A stretch of DNA of 64,000 nucleotides from Zasmidium citrigriseum (GCA_002786025.1 NHNW01000042.1:248001-312000); one strand, 5' to 3'; counted from the first letter of the stretch, positions 1 through 11,247 are shown. Notes: a model not told the origin generated them from the sequence alone. Numbers and translations are program-made.

Positions 1-1356
1 CGGCAAGGACGGACTTGATTACGTAGTAATGGGATTCGATGATTAGGGCGTTGATTGCGTTGATGATGCGACGGTCGACATCCTGGGAAGGAGGTGCAGC
101 AGGCAGATCTGCAGCCATAGGCATTTCGGCTTGATGGATGTAGTCGCGATGGGCTGCTCGCCAGGTCTTTATCCAGCGTTTTAGACGGTTGCGTTCGGCG
201 ACGACATCCTCAGGGACGTCAGCGATAGGGTTTCGTCTATACCTGACGTTGCGTCCTGTGAATGCCCAGACGCCGTGACATATATCCATCCAGGGCTCCA
301 CGAAGTCATGCGGAGAGAAGAACTTCATAGGCGAGGGCTCTTTAGCAAGCATATTTGGAACGTCCAACATCGAGCCTCGGTCCAGTTGCGGCATGGTATC
401 TTCGATGTCCATCTGGACCAACTTCACTCTTAAATCGTTGATACCCGTTCCCAAGAGCCTGGTCCTATTCTCGCACGCCTTGGGCTTCAGCGCATTAGTC
501 AGTATCGCCATGGCGCTCCTGAGATGCACTGCTGCAGCAGATCGATCGCCGCGCAATTGGTCGAAGGTGAACATCATGATGCAACAGAGTAGAACCAGTT
601 CAGGCCTGGGATCCGCACGACTCATGTAGGTTCGCAATTTGTTGATTGTCGCCTGATAAGATGCCAGTGATATTGTAGAGATCGATCCTCTGTGGCAGTG
701 ATCCAAATGAGCATTTGCGACGGCCAAGACAGCCTGCCGCACCATTGGCTCCGACTGACATGCCTGCAGAACGAAGCCGTCCCAGAAACGTCCTGGCAGG
801 TAGCCTGATAAGTCGAGACAAGCGAAGTTGAGGAAGTACTGCATGGCTTTGCGATCCGCCGGGCAAGCCCGCATCCCACATGAGATATCGCAGGTGATAG
901 TGGATGGGGCCGTGTAATCTTGCCAGATCCATGCTGAAGACTGCCCGTTGTCGTATTCGACTAGCTCGCTTGTCTGCATCGAGCTTTTCTTACTCACTCG
1001 CGGCGGGGCATCCTTATCGCACTGCGTGCATCTGCCTGTCCAATAAGCCAACTAAACCAACGTCAGCCACTTAGGAGCGGGAATCGTCAATGTTCGCGTC
1101 TCACCTTGCGGCGCTTTCTGCAACGGCCGCAGCGGCCGAAGTAGCTTTCGACTCCTGGAGATTGCTCAGCAGCTTTGAATTTGATCTGAACGGGCAATGT
1201 CGCCGGATGAGGACCCGCTTCGCTGACACCCTCGGAACTTCTGTTCGAGACCTGCCCAAGTTGAGCATGTCGATTCTTTAGATGCCTCTTGGAGTTTGCA
1301 GAACGCCCCGTTACACCTTCACATTCGAGGAATAGGAACTCTTTCTGTGTCGACAT
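1..1356 (-). CDS. Fungal-specific transcription factor-like protein, 3' end cut by window edge
   Basis: At least 434 residues are visible, starting at the ATG at 1356-1354. One phase-0 intron of 53 bp is inferred at 1104-1052; the frame then stays open to base 1. The N-terminus carries a short FLF-type block followed by a basic stretch (KRHLKNRH). This resembles the zinc-cluster-less class of fungal transcription factors, such as the protein at 50484. The body has the usual 'middle homology' look: YFLNFACLDLSGYLPGRFW, then a VRQAVLAVANAHL-like helix. CxxC pairs (CGRC and CTQC) flank the intron, but with the chosen splice they do not form a canonical Zn2Cys6 cluster. It is divergent from vps34, with about 690 bp between the starts. 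Family assignment is likely; targets are unknown. The intron choice is the weak point. Confidence 0.7.
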
Positions 1357-2049
1357 ATCTTTGACCGTCGTGCTATTCGACTCGTAGAGTACTAGAGAGG
1401 CTCTTCTTCGGCAGGGCAGATGCCATTCTTCTTAAACCTGAGCGGGGCCAAAAGCCATTGTGAGGTCTGCAACACGGTCAATATATCATGCAGGGCCTCC
1501 TACTTCTAGATGCGGTTAGACGACATGTCTAGCTGCATTGTGGCTGTAGCTGAAGGATGCCACCAATACGCTCGAATCAGCACATGTAGCATGCGACACG
1601 CTGCCTATTTGATAGTCCGGACCGGATCAATACGTATAGAAGTCTTTGCTGTCAATCGCTAATAGCCGTGTCCAGATCGACGAGCTGGACTGTGAGCCGT
1701 ATAGGTGATTGGTCGCCAGCCGCGTTCGAACCACGGATGGAGTGCTTGAGCTGGACTATGCCGGTCTCTGCGGTGGTGATCGCTGGAGTGGTGGAGGTAC
1801 GTGGGTGTTTGTACGTAACAACGTGTTGGTCGATGTTGTTCGACGAAAGGGGTTTGAAGATGGAGGAGCTGAGGTTGAAGAAGGAGCGATCTCGCTAGTG
1901 ACTAAGATATTTGTCATGCGAGCTTAGTCTTAACCTCGATCACATGAAGGCAGCGATGCGCTCACTCTACACCAACACGAACATGACGACAGTATACGAT
2001 CTTGGCCGGTGACAGACTCACACGATGCTATGAGCATCGTAAACGAACG
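1357..2049. other. Divergent intergenic region (transcription factor / vps34)
   Basis: About 690 bp lie between two divergently transcribed genes. Short open frames occur here but none has family similarity or a convincing start. It presumably holds both promoters. No motif could be assigned with confidence. Confidence 0.5.
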
Positions 2050-4880
2050 ATGGAACCATTCACTTTCGCGAGCTCGTCTGAGCTGCATCTCGAGCTCGCC
2101 GTGAAGGTGTGGGTTTGCCTCGATATCACTGTATATATCTCGAGCTGATAGGATACAGCAACCGCCTTGAGGGATACGAAAAGCCTCTGCCATACTCTAC
2201 CCTCCTGAAGCGTCCCGACCTTCGACATCGCGGCAGCAACTTGAGCCCAAACTCCGAGCTCTATGTCACCGTCCAGCCATTTACCGACTCGAAGCCGCTT
2301 ACGGTCCCGTCGCAGACCCCGTACAAACATTTCAAGAATGGCCGAATCTGGAATCAGTGGCTCAAATTGCCCGTAGAATACGCCAACCTTCCGGCCAACA
2401 CTCAACTGGCCATCACCGTATGGGATCTATCTCCAGTAAACCCAAGAGGTGGAGATCGAGGTCATCATGTGCCCTTTGGCGGCACGACGATTTCGTTGTT
2501 CGATGATGACTTCACTCTGAGAACGGGCAGACAGAAGTGCAAGATCTGGAGGCATAAAGCAGCAGATGGCTACTCAAACACCACCACGCCATGGCAAGAG
2601 CCTAGGAAGCGAGGCAGGCGTGGACAGCCTGAGGAGCCCGAGGTCGTCGATGAGAAGCAAAGTCGAAGAGATGCCGAGTTGGAGCGACTGGTGGGACTCA
2701 TGAAGAAGCACGAAATGGGAGAGATACCGGAGAACCGTTGGCTAGATCAGATGGTCTTTCGCCAGGTTGAGAAGCTGGAACGACAGCAGATCAAGGACAC
2801 CACCAAGCCTCAGATGGTTAAGAAGACATCAGTTGAAGCCAATGGAGAACAAGATGGCCCGCGGTGCGCTGAAGGTGACCCAGATCATATCGATGGCACT
2901 TTCTTTCTGTATATCGAGTTTCCACGCTTCGATCATCCGATCGTCTTCACCGACCACGAATATCCACCACCTCCAATATCGAGCGTCCAGATCCCGCCCC
3001 AAACGATAGCCGGAGTCAACTTCAAGCCACCACCAGAAGTGCAGCTTGGCCCAGGGATTCACGCAGATGGTGGTAGTGATACCGACGGAGGTGGTCCCCT
3101 AATCTCCATATACGATCCTGAGATTGGCTATGCAGACAACCCCGCCGAAGCGAAACATCGTAGATTGATACGTGGGCAGCGGAGTGCTCTGGATAGGGAT
3201 CTAAAGCCGAACCCCAAGATGCGCGACTTCCTCAACCACGTCATGTCTCGTGGGCCGACCGCAGAGCTTACGGATAAGGAGAAAGATGAAGTTTGGCGGT
3301 TCAGGCATCATCTTACTCGCGACAAGCGTGGACTTACCAAACTGGTCAAATCGGTGAACTGGAATGAGCAGGCTGAGAGTCGTCAAGCCCTCGCGCTACT
3401 TCCAAAGTGGGTGGAGATCGATGTAGATGATGCGCTAGAACTTCTTGGACCTGGAATACGGAACCCAGGCGTTCGCGCGTATGCCGTTGACCGACTACGC
3501 AAAGCTGACGATGAGGAGCTACTTCTCTACCTCTTACAGCTGGTTCAAGCTCTGAAGTTTGAGCCAAAGACATCGAAAGAGGAAGACGAGACTGATTCTT
3601 CACTGGCGTCTTTCCTGATAGGACGATCGGCAAGTAACCTCAAGCTCGGAAACTTCTTGCACTGGTACCTCATGGTCGAGTTGCAGCTGGATGAGGACGT
3701 ACCTTCGCAGTCCCCTGCCAACAAGAAGCTGTTCGCCCGGGTCAGCTACGACTTCATGAAAGAGCTCGAGAACACACCTGAAGGCCAGGCCAGACGAAAG
3801 ATCTTACTACGGCAAGGCGAGCTTGTTACGGTTCTCAGCAAAATCAGCAAGGACATTCGAAATGGAAAGGGTGATCGACTCCGAAAGATCGAGCAACTCA
3901 AGAAGATGTTAGCCGATCCGAAGAATGACTTGCTTGTCTTTGATCCGCCATTGCCACTGCCGCTAGACCCGGAAATCAAGGCTACCGGTGTCATATCAGA
4001 CGACTGCAATGTCTTCAAGTCGTCACTACTGCCACTGCTCATCAACTTCAAGACTGAGGGTGGGGAGAAGTATCCTCTGCTCTTCAAGACCGGCGACGAC
4101 TTGCGACAAGATCAGCTAGTCATTCAGATCATCGCGCTGATGGACCGTCTACTCCTGAACGAGAACCTCGACTTGAAGCTCACGCCGTACCGAATCCTCG
4201 CAACATCGACATTGACTGGTGCTGTGCAGTTCGTGCCGGCCACAGCACCAGTGTCGAATATCTTGCAAGACCCCAAGTACAAAGCCTCCATTCTTGGCTA
4301 CCTTCGTGCCCACAACCCTGCAACACCAGGGACTCCATCCATTCTCGGCGTGCGAAAAGATGCTATGGACAATTATGTCAAATCTGTCGCTGGCTACTGT
4401 GTTGTGACATACCTCTTGGGAGTAGGTGATCGCCATCTTGACAATCTCCTAATCCAAGAAGATGGCCACTTCCTACACATCGACTTCGGCTACATCCTCG
4501 GTCGCGATCCAAAGCCCATGGCCCCCTTGATGAAGCTCTCGCGAGAGATGGTGGAAGGCATGGGCGGAACGAGTACCAATCCCGGCGAATCGCAGTTCGA
4601 GACTTTCAGACAATACTGCTTCACAGCCTACACAACACTTCGACGGAGCAGTTCATTGATTCTGAACTTGTTCTCGCTCATGCAGGATGCGGGCATCCCA
4701 GGCTTGGCTATCTTTGGTGGCGACGCTGCCGTGAGGAAGGTTGAGGAGCGTTTCAAGCTTGATGTTGGTGAAGAAGAGGCCGTGAGGTTCTTTGCGCAGA
4801 TGATTGATAAAGAGATGGGTGCTTGGGGACCTGTGTTGATTGATAAGTTGCATGGGTTTACGCAAACTTGGAGGTCATGA
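2050..4880 (+). CDS. vps34: Class III phosphatidylinositol 3-kinase Vps34
   Basis: It phosphorylates phosphatidylinositol to PI3P and, with Vps15 and Atg6/Vps30 partners, drives autophagy and endosomal sorting on membranes. Two exons, 2050-2108 and 2159-4880, give 926 aa. The 50-bp intron uses the 5' site GT|GTGGGT, so the codon for Val20 is split; this restores the expected N-terminus (MEPFTF, then AVKVNRLEGYEKP). Domains in order: C2 (about 20-200), an acidic/basic linker, PIK helical accessory domain (about 390-570) and the kinase domain (about 620-920). Catalytic elements seen: GDDLRQDQ near 665, GDRHLDN near 776 and HIDFG with the metal-binding Asp near 795. The C-terminus ends in W-R-S, close to the usual Vps34 tail. 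It converges on the next gene with 130 bp between stops. The coding strand turns G/T-rich over the last 140 bp. Confidence 0.96.
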
Positions 4881-5010
4881 GAATGGAGATGAAATAGACG
4901 ATTGATGAGATGCTTACAATTCATGGCATGCTTGACGATTTGCCTTGCCTGATATGCCCCCCGGGAAGCATGGAAGCAATCAATGTCGTCGAGACCAACC
5001 CAAAAGAAAG

Positions 5011-5862
5011 TCAACTCACATCACAGCACCCAGAACCCTCCTCAGCCACAGCACTCGCCCTAGCCCTCGCCTCGTCAACAGCCATCGCCTTCTCCACCAA
5101 CTTCTCCAAGATCGTATGCGCTCGACTCCCAGCCCGACAATCCGACAAATACACCTCTCCACCATTGAACGTCGGATCCCTCTTCCAACTCTCCGGGACA
5201 CTCACCTCTCCCAACGCCTCGACAACTTTCCCAATCTCCGCAGCATCATTATCACAGACCTGCGCGATGAAGTAAGCCAAAATCGGCAATCTGAATCTCG
5301 GAGGGTAAAGAGAGGCGATGGCTTGTGCGGCTGGGAGGTGCTCGCGCCAGTTCTTGTCTGCGTTTCCTTGCATGAAATTTCTGTAGCCTAGGTCGAGGTG
5401 GGAATGTATCGGTACGGCGGCGTATGCGTTTCCCGAGATGGGTCCAAAAGTGAGGAACTCGTTTTTTGCGTGGATGGTATGGTCGCCGAGGACTTCTGCC
5501 AAGTCCATAGCCCTTACGACGACATTTCCAACATCTTTGGTGTCGATGATGGCCAAGTAGGCGCTTTCATCGTTTGTGTTCATGAAGTCTTGAATAAAAG
5601 TGAGGTCTTGGGACCAAGAAGAGAAGAATGTGTTGAAATTTTCTCGATAACCGACGTGGGATTTGAGGTTCGTGAGGAGGCTGTGGACGCTGTGGTCAGC
5701 TATGTTTTTGCTGAGAGCGCTGTTGGTGAAGGCGAGAGGTTTGATCGCTTCGGGCGTGTTGAGATTTTGGGAGCCGCCGGACGAAGCGGAGAATGTGCGC
5801 AGGAGGAAGCGAGGGGTGAAGGTTGTTTGGCGCTTGATCTCGGAGAATGTGTGGGTGTCCAT
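5011..5862 (-). CDS. DUF7587-like hypothetical protein, paralogue 1
   Basis: 283 aa if translation starts at the ATG at 5862-5860 (MDTHTFSEIKRQ). The frame is open upstream to 6183, with further in-frame ATGs at 6036 and 6084, so a longer N-terminus is possible. The core begins PRFLLRTFSASSGGSQNLNT and continues through FSSWSQDLTF and NEFLTFGPISGNAYAAVPI. These blocks align by eye with the protein encoded just upstream at 6292-7671 (PRFLFRYWSSRSGGNPKLNT, FSSWSQSLAFAL, YEYLIYGVISGPGYRAIPY). I associate this layout with fungal DUF7587 proteins, whose function is unknown. No signal peptide or transmembrane helix is seen. It is a single exon. Homology between the pair is strong; the start is uncertain. 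Confidence 0.75.
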   Translation of the reverse strand: MDTHTFSEIKRQTTFTPRFLLRTFSASSGGSQNLNTPEAIKPLAFTNSALSKNIADHSVHSLLTNLKSHVGYRENFNTFFSSWSQDLTFIQDFMNTNDESAYLAIIDTKDVGNVVVRAMDLAEVLGDHTIHAKNEFLTFGPISGNAYAAVPIHSHLDLGYRNFMQGNADKNWREHLPAAQAIASLYPPRFRLPILAYFIAQVCDNDAAEIGKVVEALGEVSVPESWKRDPTFNGGEVYLSDCRAGSRAHTILEKLVEKAMAVDEARARASAVAEEGSGCCDVS

Positions 5863-6291
5863 GGGATTGATTGAGGGTTTGATGGGTCTGAGAGATGCTG
5901 CTGGTTTTGGGTATAGAGCGGAGAGTGGGCGAGATGTGAGAGGTTTTGGGTGTGAGGTTGACGGCGTGAGGGTGGCAGTGAATGGCGCCGCAAGCAGGTG
6001 AAGATGGGCTACGCAGTTCAGGGAGTATCTAGACATGTCTATCGGATTGTTCCAGTCTATAATCGTCATTGACTTGCTCCGCATTGCAGTCTTATGAGCT
6101 TCACTCTTCTTCACATGTCGTGAGAGCGTCTTGCATGTGATTCTTGGCGCCAAGCAATTTACGAATGAAACCTTGAACGGCACGTGAGCAATGAAAATCC
6201 GTCCGTGAGTGAGGGTAATGAGATCCCTAGGGAATCCTACCCTTCCCTCTTCTGCTTCCCAAATTTCTCCTCTCCTTCAGACCTAGTGTCT
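5863..6291. other. Spacer between tandem paralogues
   Basis: About 430 bp hold the promoter of paralogue 1 and the 3' end region of paralogue 2. Part of it (to 6183) is open in the frame of paralogue 1 and may be coding if an upstream ATG is used. Nothing else was recognised. Confidence 0.4.
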
Positions 6292-7671
6292 TTATGCCAT
6301 CCCCGGTTTCGTCTCCGGCTTCTTGCGCATGTGTTTAAGGACGTGGCCATTTCCCATCTCCCATCCATCAAGATCGATGTAGAGATCCGCGACCATACGA
6401 GGATACGCAGTCTTGACGCTTTCTGCCACGCGATCTGAGGTGGTGACGGACTCCAAAGCTTTCTTTGCCCTCTTGATCTTTTCCAGCTCGTTCGTGGCGG
6501 GCTTCTTCTTGACGCCTTCCTTCGACTTGGGTTCAGTTGCCGACGGTTTCCCGCCAGAAGTTGGAGCCGGCCGTTGAAGAGATGCAGGATCATGCTTGAC
6601 CAGCACCATCTCCCGTAACACTTCCTCGGCTTGCTCCGCCTCCCTCATGCCATGATAATCTACGCCTGGATTCATGATCGTTGGGTCATTGAGCCATTCT
6701 CGAGGAATTGGGAGTAGAGACGAAATCTTCATCAAGTATTTCAGACGTTTGTCGCGGTCCGTCTCCTGGTCTACCGCAAATCCCATCATATGAGCGGCGA
6801 TCGGGACTTCGAGGGCTGCGCCGAATCGCCGAGCAATCTGCTTGATGGCTTCGATCTTGCCCTCGACCGTCGGTTGATTGAGAAGGTATTCCAGAGAGTC
6901 TCTGGGGAAGTAGGTCACTCGATTGGTGTCGATTGACTCCAGATCGCGGTAGGGAATAGCTCGGTATCCTGGCCCACTGATGACTCCATAGATGAGATAT
7001 TCGTACTCGTATACGTATGTTTGACCATTGAAGAGCGCGCTCATATCTTGAGTATGCAAAACGACATTGGAAGGGTCCATTTTCGTCGTGTCCAGAATAC
7101 TGACGTGCCCGTCTTGTCCACTCATCGCAAGACCTCGAGCACTGCTCAGTGCGAATGCGAGAGATTGCGACCACGATGAGAATACCGTTTTCTCCGAGAA
7201 CTTGTATGTGACATGCATTTGAGCCACTCTCTGTACCGCCGAAGCTTCCATCTTGTACAACGACGCTGGACCTTTGCCACCCAAGAATGCGGATGGAGTG
7301 ATGGCATCAATCGTGTTGAGTTTTGGGTTGCCTCCAGACCTGGAACTCCAGTATCTGAACAAGAAACGTGGTATGGGTTTGGACGCCTGCTGCACTCGTT
7401 CACGGAATTGCTTTTCTTTCTCGGTCAGGGTAATTGCATTGGGTTCATGTTCGACTCCTGCATTGGTGTGACGGCGTCGGCCTGAGGTGTCCACGGTGGC
7501 AGCAGATGCGTGTTTGATATTCGCTTCAGAGGCACATCGCTGCTTGGCTGGTCTCTCATCGTCCGCGGACCCGGTCGTACTTGCTTTCCTCTTTCGGTAC
7601 TTTGGTGCCATGGCTGGTTCTGTTTGAGTGATATTCTGTTTCTTGACGAAGGCCTTGTTGATTGATGCCAT
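6292..7671 (-). CDS. DUF7587-like hypothetical protein, paralogue 2
   Basis: 459 aa from the ATG at 7671-7669; an alternative start is M21 (MAPKYRKRKAS). The first 95 residues are basic and low-complexity, with KYRKRK and GRRRH clusters that could serve nuclear import. The conserved core starts near residue 101 (PRFLFRYWSSRSGG) and runs to about 235, covering FSSWSQSLAFALSSA and YEYEYLIYGVISGPGYRA. The C-terminal third is lysine-rich (KPSATEPKSKEGVKKK) and ends in a basic tail absent from paralogue 1. It is a single exon, in tandem with and on the same strand as paralogue 1, which fits local duplication followed by divergence at both ends. Function is unknown; the family name is from memory. 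Confidence 0.8.
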   Translation of the reverse strand: MASINKAFVKKQNITQTEPAMAPKYRKRKASTTGSADDERPAKQRCASEANIKHASAATVDTSGRRRHTNAGVEHEPNAITLTEKEKQFRERVQQASKPIPRFLFRYWSSRSGGNPKLNTIDAITPSAFLGGKGPASLYKMEASAVQRVAQMHVTYKFSEKTVFSSWSQSLAFALSSARGLAMSGQDGHVSILDTTKMDPSNVVLHTQDMSALFNGQTYVYEYEYLIYGVISGPGYRAIPYRDLESIDTNRVTYFPRDSLEYLLNQPTVEGKIEAIKQIARRFGAALEVPIAAHMMGFAVDQETDRDKRLKYLMKISSLLPIPREWLNDPTIMNPGVDYHGMREAEQAEEVLREMVLVKHDPASLQRPAPTSGGKPSATEPKSKEGVKKKPATNELEKIKRAKKALESVTTSDRVAESVKTAYPRMVADLYIDLDGWEMGNGHVLKHMRKKPETKPGMA

Positions 7672-8387
7672 CTTCCTTCACGACCAAACCGCCCCTTTTA
7701 AACCATCTTTCAGCAAGTGTCAGAGACACCTCTCCTTCGCCAGTGAGACACAGCTCCGCTCGAAGTCTCGTCTTCGTTGTCTTAATCCAGGTTGAAGAGA
7801 CATCGAGGATAGCTCGAGAACTCTGCGTGTCTCACATTCTCCTGTGTAAGTGTGCATGTCTTTGACGGCCACATGCCCATCGTTGATTGCAGTAGTGTGT
7901 TCGCGAGTGTCTCTTGGGTAATTGAGCGGGCACGATTGAGGTGAGTGAATCCCGGATGGAGCTTCTTCGATGTTCTGAAAGCGAAAGCTGTGTTCATCGC
8001 TCCTGCCCGAACAACACGTTTAGCACTTTCCTTCGGAGACAGGTCCTTCCCGCCTGCCCGCAACATATCCAAGAAGAAGTAAAGCAAACTCACAACTTTC
8101 AAGGATCATTGCAAACAGCAGGATCATTCTTCGCATCCTACAAAGCTACCCAAATCCCTATTTCCGCCCGCCCCTTGAAGTCAGAATGAAAATTGTTCCT
8201 TGGTATCTCTTACAAGCAAAACCCCTCTTAAAACGCCGATCCAAACAAGTCGAGCTTCTTCCTGCCCCAATTTTCTCTAGCCGTTCTCATACGCCAGTCC
8301 ATCCCGGCCGTGTGTCTGTGCAACCAGATGCTGCTGCGGTCTGACAAAGGAAAACTTTTGAAGCGGCCGTATTTTAGACCATCGCGA
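7672..8387. other. Intergenic region, no gene recognised
   Basis: About 715 bp between two minus-strand genes. A 106-codon minus-strand open frame at 7782-8102 has no recognisable similarity and was not annotated. The region presumably contains the promoter of paralogue 2 and the kinase 3' UTR. Confidence 0.4.
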
Positions 8388-10511
8388 TCAAAGCAACTCG
8401 TCGTCATCCTCTTCCCGCATTCTCAATCCTCCAGGCACTTGAATACCTTGCTGCACCCATTCGAGCTTTTCGATGTCTTCCAGGTTCTTGCGGCCCATGC
8501 GGACTTTCTTGAGTAGTCCTTCAACGCATGGTCTCGCGCCCTCGAATTCCTTGCCCCGTGCTTCGTCCCACTCGCCATCTTCGTCGCCAAAGCGGCACCA
8601 GATCCAATCGCAGCGAGCGATGCGATGGGTGTTGCGACTTCGGTCGGGCTTTCCAGGCGGGGCATCGAATGGGAGACGGCCTTCCATCAGAGCATAAAGA
8701 AGAACTCCAAGGGCCCAACCATCTGTAAGACGGCCATCGTAGGGTTGGCCGAGGAGAATCTCCGGCGCGGCGTAGTCTTCGCTTCCACAGCGAGTGGTCA
8801 GTAAAGGCGGCTCTGGCGGATCCGGTATCCTCCTGCTCAAACCCATATCGGTCAACGTAACAATTGGAGTTGGATGCGTGATGGGATTCTCCAACGCCCG
8901 CAACGCAGGCTCCTTGATGTTGACCAGCACATTCTCCAACTTGATATCCCTGTGGACGATCCAGTTCTTGTGCAAGTAGTTCACCGCACTGACCAGCTCC
9001 GCGAACATGCGCTGTATAAGGTTCCTTGTCAGCAGATCTCGCTTCTGACTCGCGAATTCGAACAAGTCGCCACCAGGACAGTAGGTCAAGACCAGCAAGG
9101 CACGACTCTGTTGGTATTCGCAGGCTTTGAGGTGTATCAACGACGGATGCGACACACTCTTCAGCATTTCGACTTCACGTTTGAGACTGGTTTCGATGCG
9201 CTCCTCGTCGGCCCCTCCCGCGGGTCCGTGCTCTACTATTTTGACTGCAACCAATTTATGCGGATCGAGGTGGTCCTCTATCTCGGGTGTTGGGTGGGCG
9301 GGAATGCGTTCTCGGGTCGCTAACATCACGGTGGAGAAGGTGCCTTGGCCAAGTTGACGCAACTGCCTGAATTTGCGTCTCTTATTATGGATTCCACAAT
9401 GTATCTCAAGGTACTCCGAAGCAGTGCCGTCTTCGAGATACGGCTGCTCCTCGTCGGCTTCCTCGCTCCCTGCCACGCTCGAAGTACTAGCTGGAGGTGT
9501 TGGAATCTGCTTCGAAGAGTCCGAGGTTGGTACCGGCTTCAATCCGCGCTCTGCTGCCAGGTATGCTTCCCGATGCATCTGATATTCGGTTGCCTCGATG
9601 GTTGGTGCATCGCCTTGACCGAATGTCACATGGCGTTGTCGAACATTTGACAGTGGCTCTGGCTTGAAGTCGGAAATGCTTCGATTCCGGGTATGAGAAG
9701 CAGTCTTTGGGCCGTCCGATGAACCTGTCTCCCTCGCAGCGTTTGCGATCGCCGCTTCTTGCATGAGACTGCCGTACTTCTTTCTCCTTGACGGGGAATC
9801 AGGAGATGTTGGCTGTCCATGTTTGCCTGTGGGTGTCGGCTCATCGAGCGATCCTTCACGAGATCGATTCGGCGTGCCCCCGGTACGTCTCTTGTGCCAG
9901 AACGCTGGCTTGTCTGAGCCGACTAGCGGCGAAGGAAGGGGTGTGAGGTCGGACATTGCAGCGAGATATGGACTCGGCAGGGCTGAGCCAGAAGCGGGCG
10001 AAAGCGAAGAGTTGAGACTGGACGTTGACATGTTCGATCTGAGAGAAGAGCCCATGGCCGGGAAAGCGGTGGGCGACGTCAAGTTTTGATTCAATGAAGG
10101 TTCGGTCGAAATGGGCGTCTCGTAGAGAATGGTAGGGGTCTCGGTTGGTCTGGCAGCTCCAGCCGTAGCCGGTCCCTCGATGTTTGTTCTTATAGACAGG
10201 CCAGCGCTGGCCGGGGAGGAATGATGTCCGCTTCTGTGTGCGAGTGTAGTCGTATCGATCGAAGGAAGGACTGCATTATTGTGTGCGAAGGCATGCTGGT
10301 TGGTCATATAAGCCGGGGCATTGGCAGCTGAGGAGGAAGCGAGCCCGTGTTGACTGGAGCTGGACGCGGCAGGATCGATGCTGCTGTCATGGCGAGGGGG
10401 TGCGGCGTCGGACTGGTGGTACTTGTCGTCGTCGCCGCCGCCGTGGCTGCGCGTGTTGGTACCGTCTCGAGGCGGGTCGACCGGGAGGTCAGGGCGGGGG
10501 AGGGAGCTCAT
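8388..10511 (-). CDS. Serine/threonine protein kinase with long disordered N-terminus
   Basis: 707 aa from the ATG at 10511-10509 (MSSLPRPDLP), which has A at -3. The frame continues upstream to 10571 without another ATG. Residues 1 to about 370 are Ser/Pro/Thr-rich and disordered. The kinase domain follows: glycine loop LGQGTFSTV, VAIK-type Lys in LVAVKIVEHG, catalytic loop HRDIKLEN at about 520-527, activation segment with CGSEDYAAPEI, then WALGVLLYALMEGRLPF. The DFG position reads D-M-G (555-557), which is unusual, although the metal-binding Asp is kept. The GSEDYAAPEI and HRIARCDW blocks recall fungal kinases related to yeast Prr1/Prr2-type enzymes, but orthology is not claimed. Single exon. 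A CCAAT box in reverse orientation (ATTGG, 10727-10731) lies about 215 bp upstream. Confidence 0.9.
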   Translation of the reverse strand: MSSLPRPDLPVDPPRDGTNTRSHGGGDDDKYHQSDAAPPRHDSSIDPAASSSSQHGLASSSAANAPAYMTNQHAFAHNNAVLPSIDTTTLAHRSGHHSSPASAGLSIRTNIEGPATAGAARPTETPTILYETPISTEPSLNQNLTSPTAFPAMGSSLRSNMSTSSLNSSLSPASGSALPSPYLAAMSDLTPLPSPLVGSDKPAFWHKRRTGGTPNRSREGSLDEPTPTGKHGQPTSPDSPSRRKKYGSLMQEAAIANAARETGSSDGPKTASHTRNRSISDFKPEPLSNVRQRHVTFGQGDAPTIEATEYQMHREAYLAAERGLKPVPTSDSSKQIPTPPASTSSVAGSEEADEEQPYLEDGTASEYLEIHCGIHNKRRKFRQLRQLGQGTFSTVMLATRERIPAHPTPEIEDHLDPHKLVAVKIVEHGPAGGADEERIETSLKREVEMLKSVSHPSLIHLKACEYQQSRALLVLTYCPGGDLFEFASQKRDLLTRNLIQRMFAELVSAVNYLHKNWIVHRDIKLENVLVNIKEPALRALENPITHPTPIVTLTDMGLSRRIPDPPEPPLLTTRCGSEDYAAPEILLGQPYDGRLTDGWALGVLLYALMEGRLPFDAPPGKPDRSRNTHRIARCDWIWCRFGDEDGEWDEARGKEFEGARPCVEGLLKKVRMGRKNLEDIEKLEWVQQGIQVPGGLRMREEDDDELL

Positions 10512-11247
10512 AATGGCGCGGACATCGAAGGGGTGTGAGGGGTGTGCTGCTGGACAGCACTCGGCTCGCACACGCAGTCAGGTGCTTGCAGGGCGGGAGG
10601 TCCGCTCAGGTCAGGTCGCTTGCAGGCGCCGAGTCGTCGACGCCTTCAAGGCACAGCAACAGCTGTGAGCAACTCCAATCGTGAGCGCAGGTGCTCCTTC
10701 CCAGGAGCGCGAGACAGCTGCCGGTGATTGGCTGATCTGCGATATTTTGTGGGGTGCCGCCGAAGCTTGAGCTAAAATGTAATCAAAATAGACTGCACTT
10801 TGCGAGAAGGCTAGATTTCCGATATGCATCTTCATCCTTCATGCACATATCAACACGACGTACGAGCGAGTCACGAGAAAATGTAGAGTCTCACATGGCT
10901 TCAGACAACCGCCGCTGACGATTCGATGTGCTGATCAGCAGCCACAAGCCGGGAGATCAAAGAAATCGCGACTCCAGCTCTTTCAGAAGATCAGTAGTCA
11001 ATTCCAACTATTACACATGCACCATACGAAGGCTGAGAGCGATTGTGCATCACCGAGTCTGTTTGGACTGGATGACGGTGTACACGACTCTTTGCAGGAC
11101 CCCTGAGTACTGGCTCTTCGACTTCGGGACCCGCAGGACTTTGGTCCCCACCAGACACCACACATCCAAAAACCAACCTCATCAACCCGGAAAGATGCAA
11201 CGCAAGCTCCTTCCTTGAACCAGGCAGTCAGGCTGGCACAAACTCTT
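10512..11247. other. Intergenic region upstream of the kinase gene
   Basis: About 735 bp containing the kinase promoter, with an inverted CCAAT box at 10727-10731, and the 3' flank of the esterase gene. No coding sequence was recognised. Confidence 0.4.

Noticed and set aside
7782..8102. 106-codon minus-strand open frame
   Set aside because: No similarity or domain; it lies in a region expected to hold a promoter and a 3' UTR.
10512..10571. N-terminal extension of the kinase to 10571
   Set aside because: The extension begins at GTG (CAC on the plus strand); the first ATG in frame is at 10511 and has a good context.
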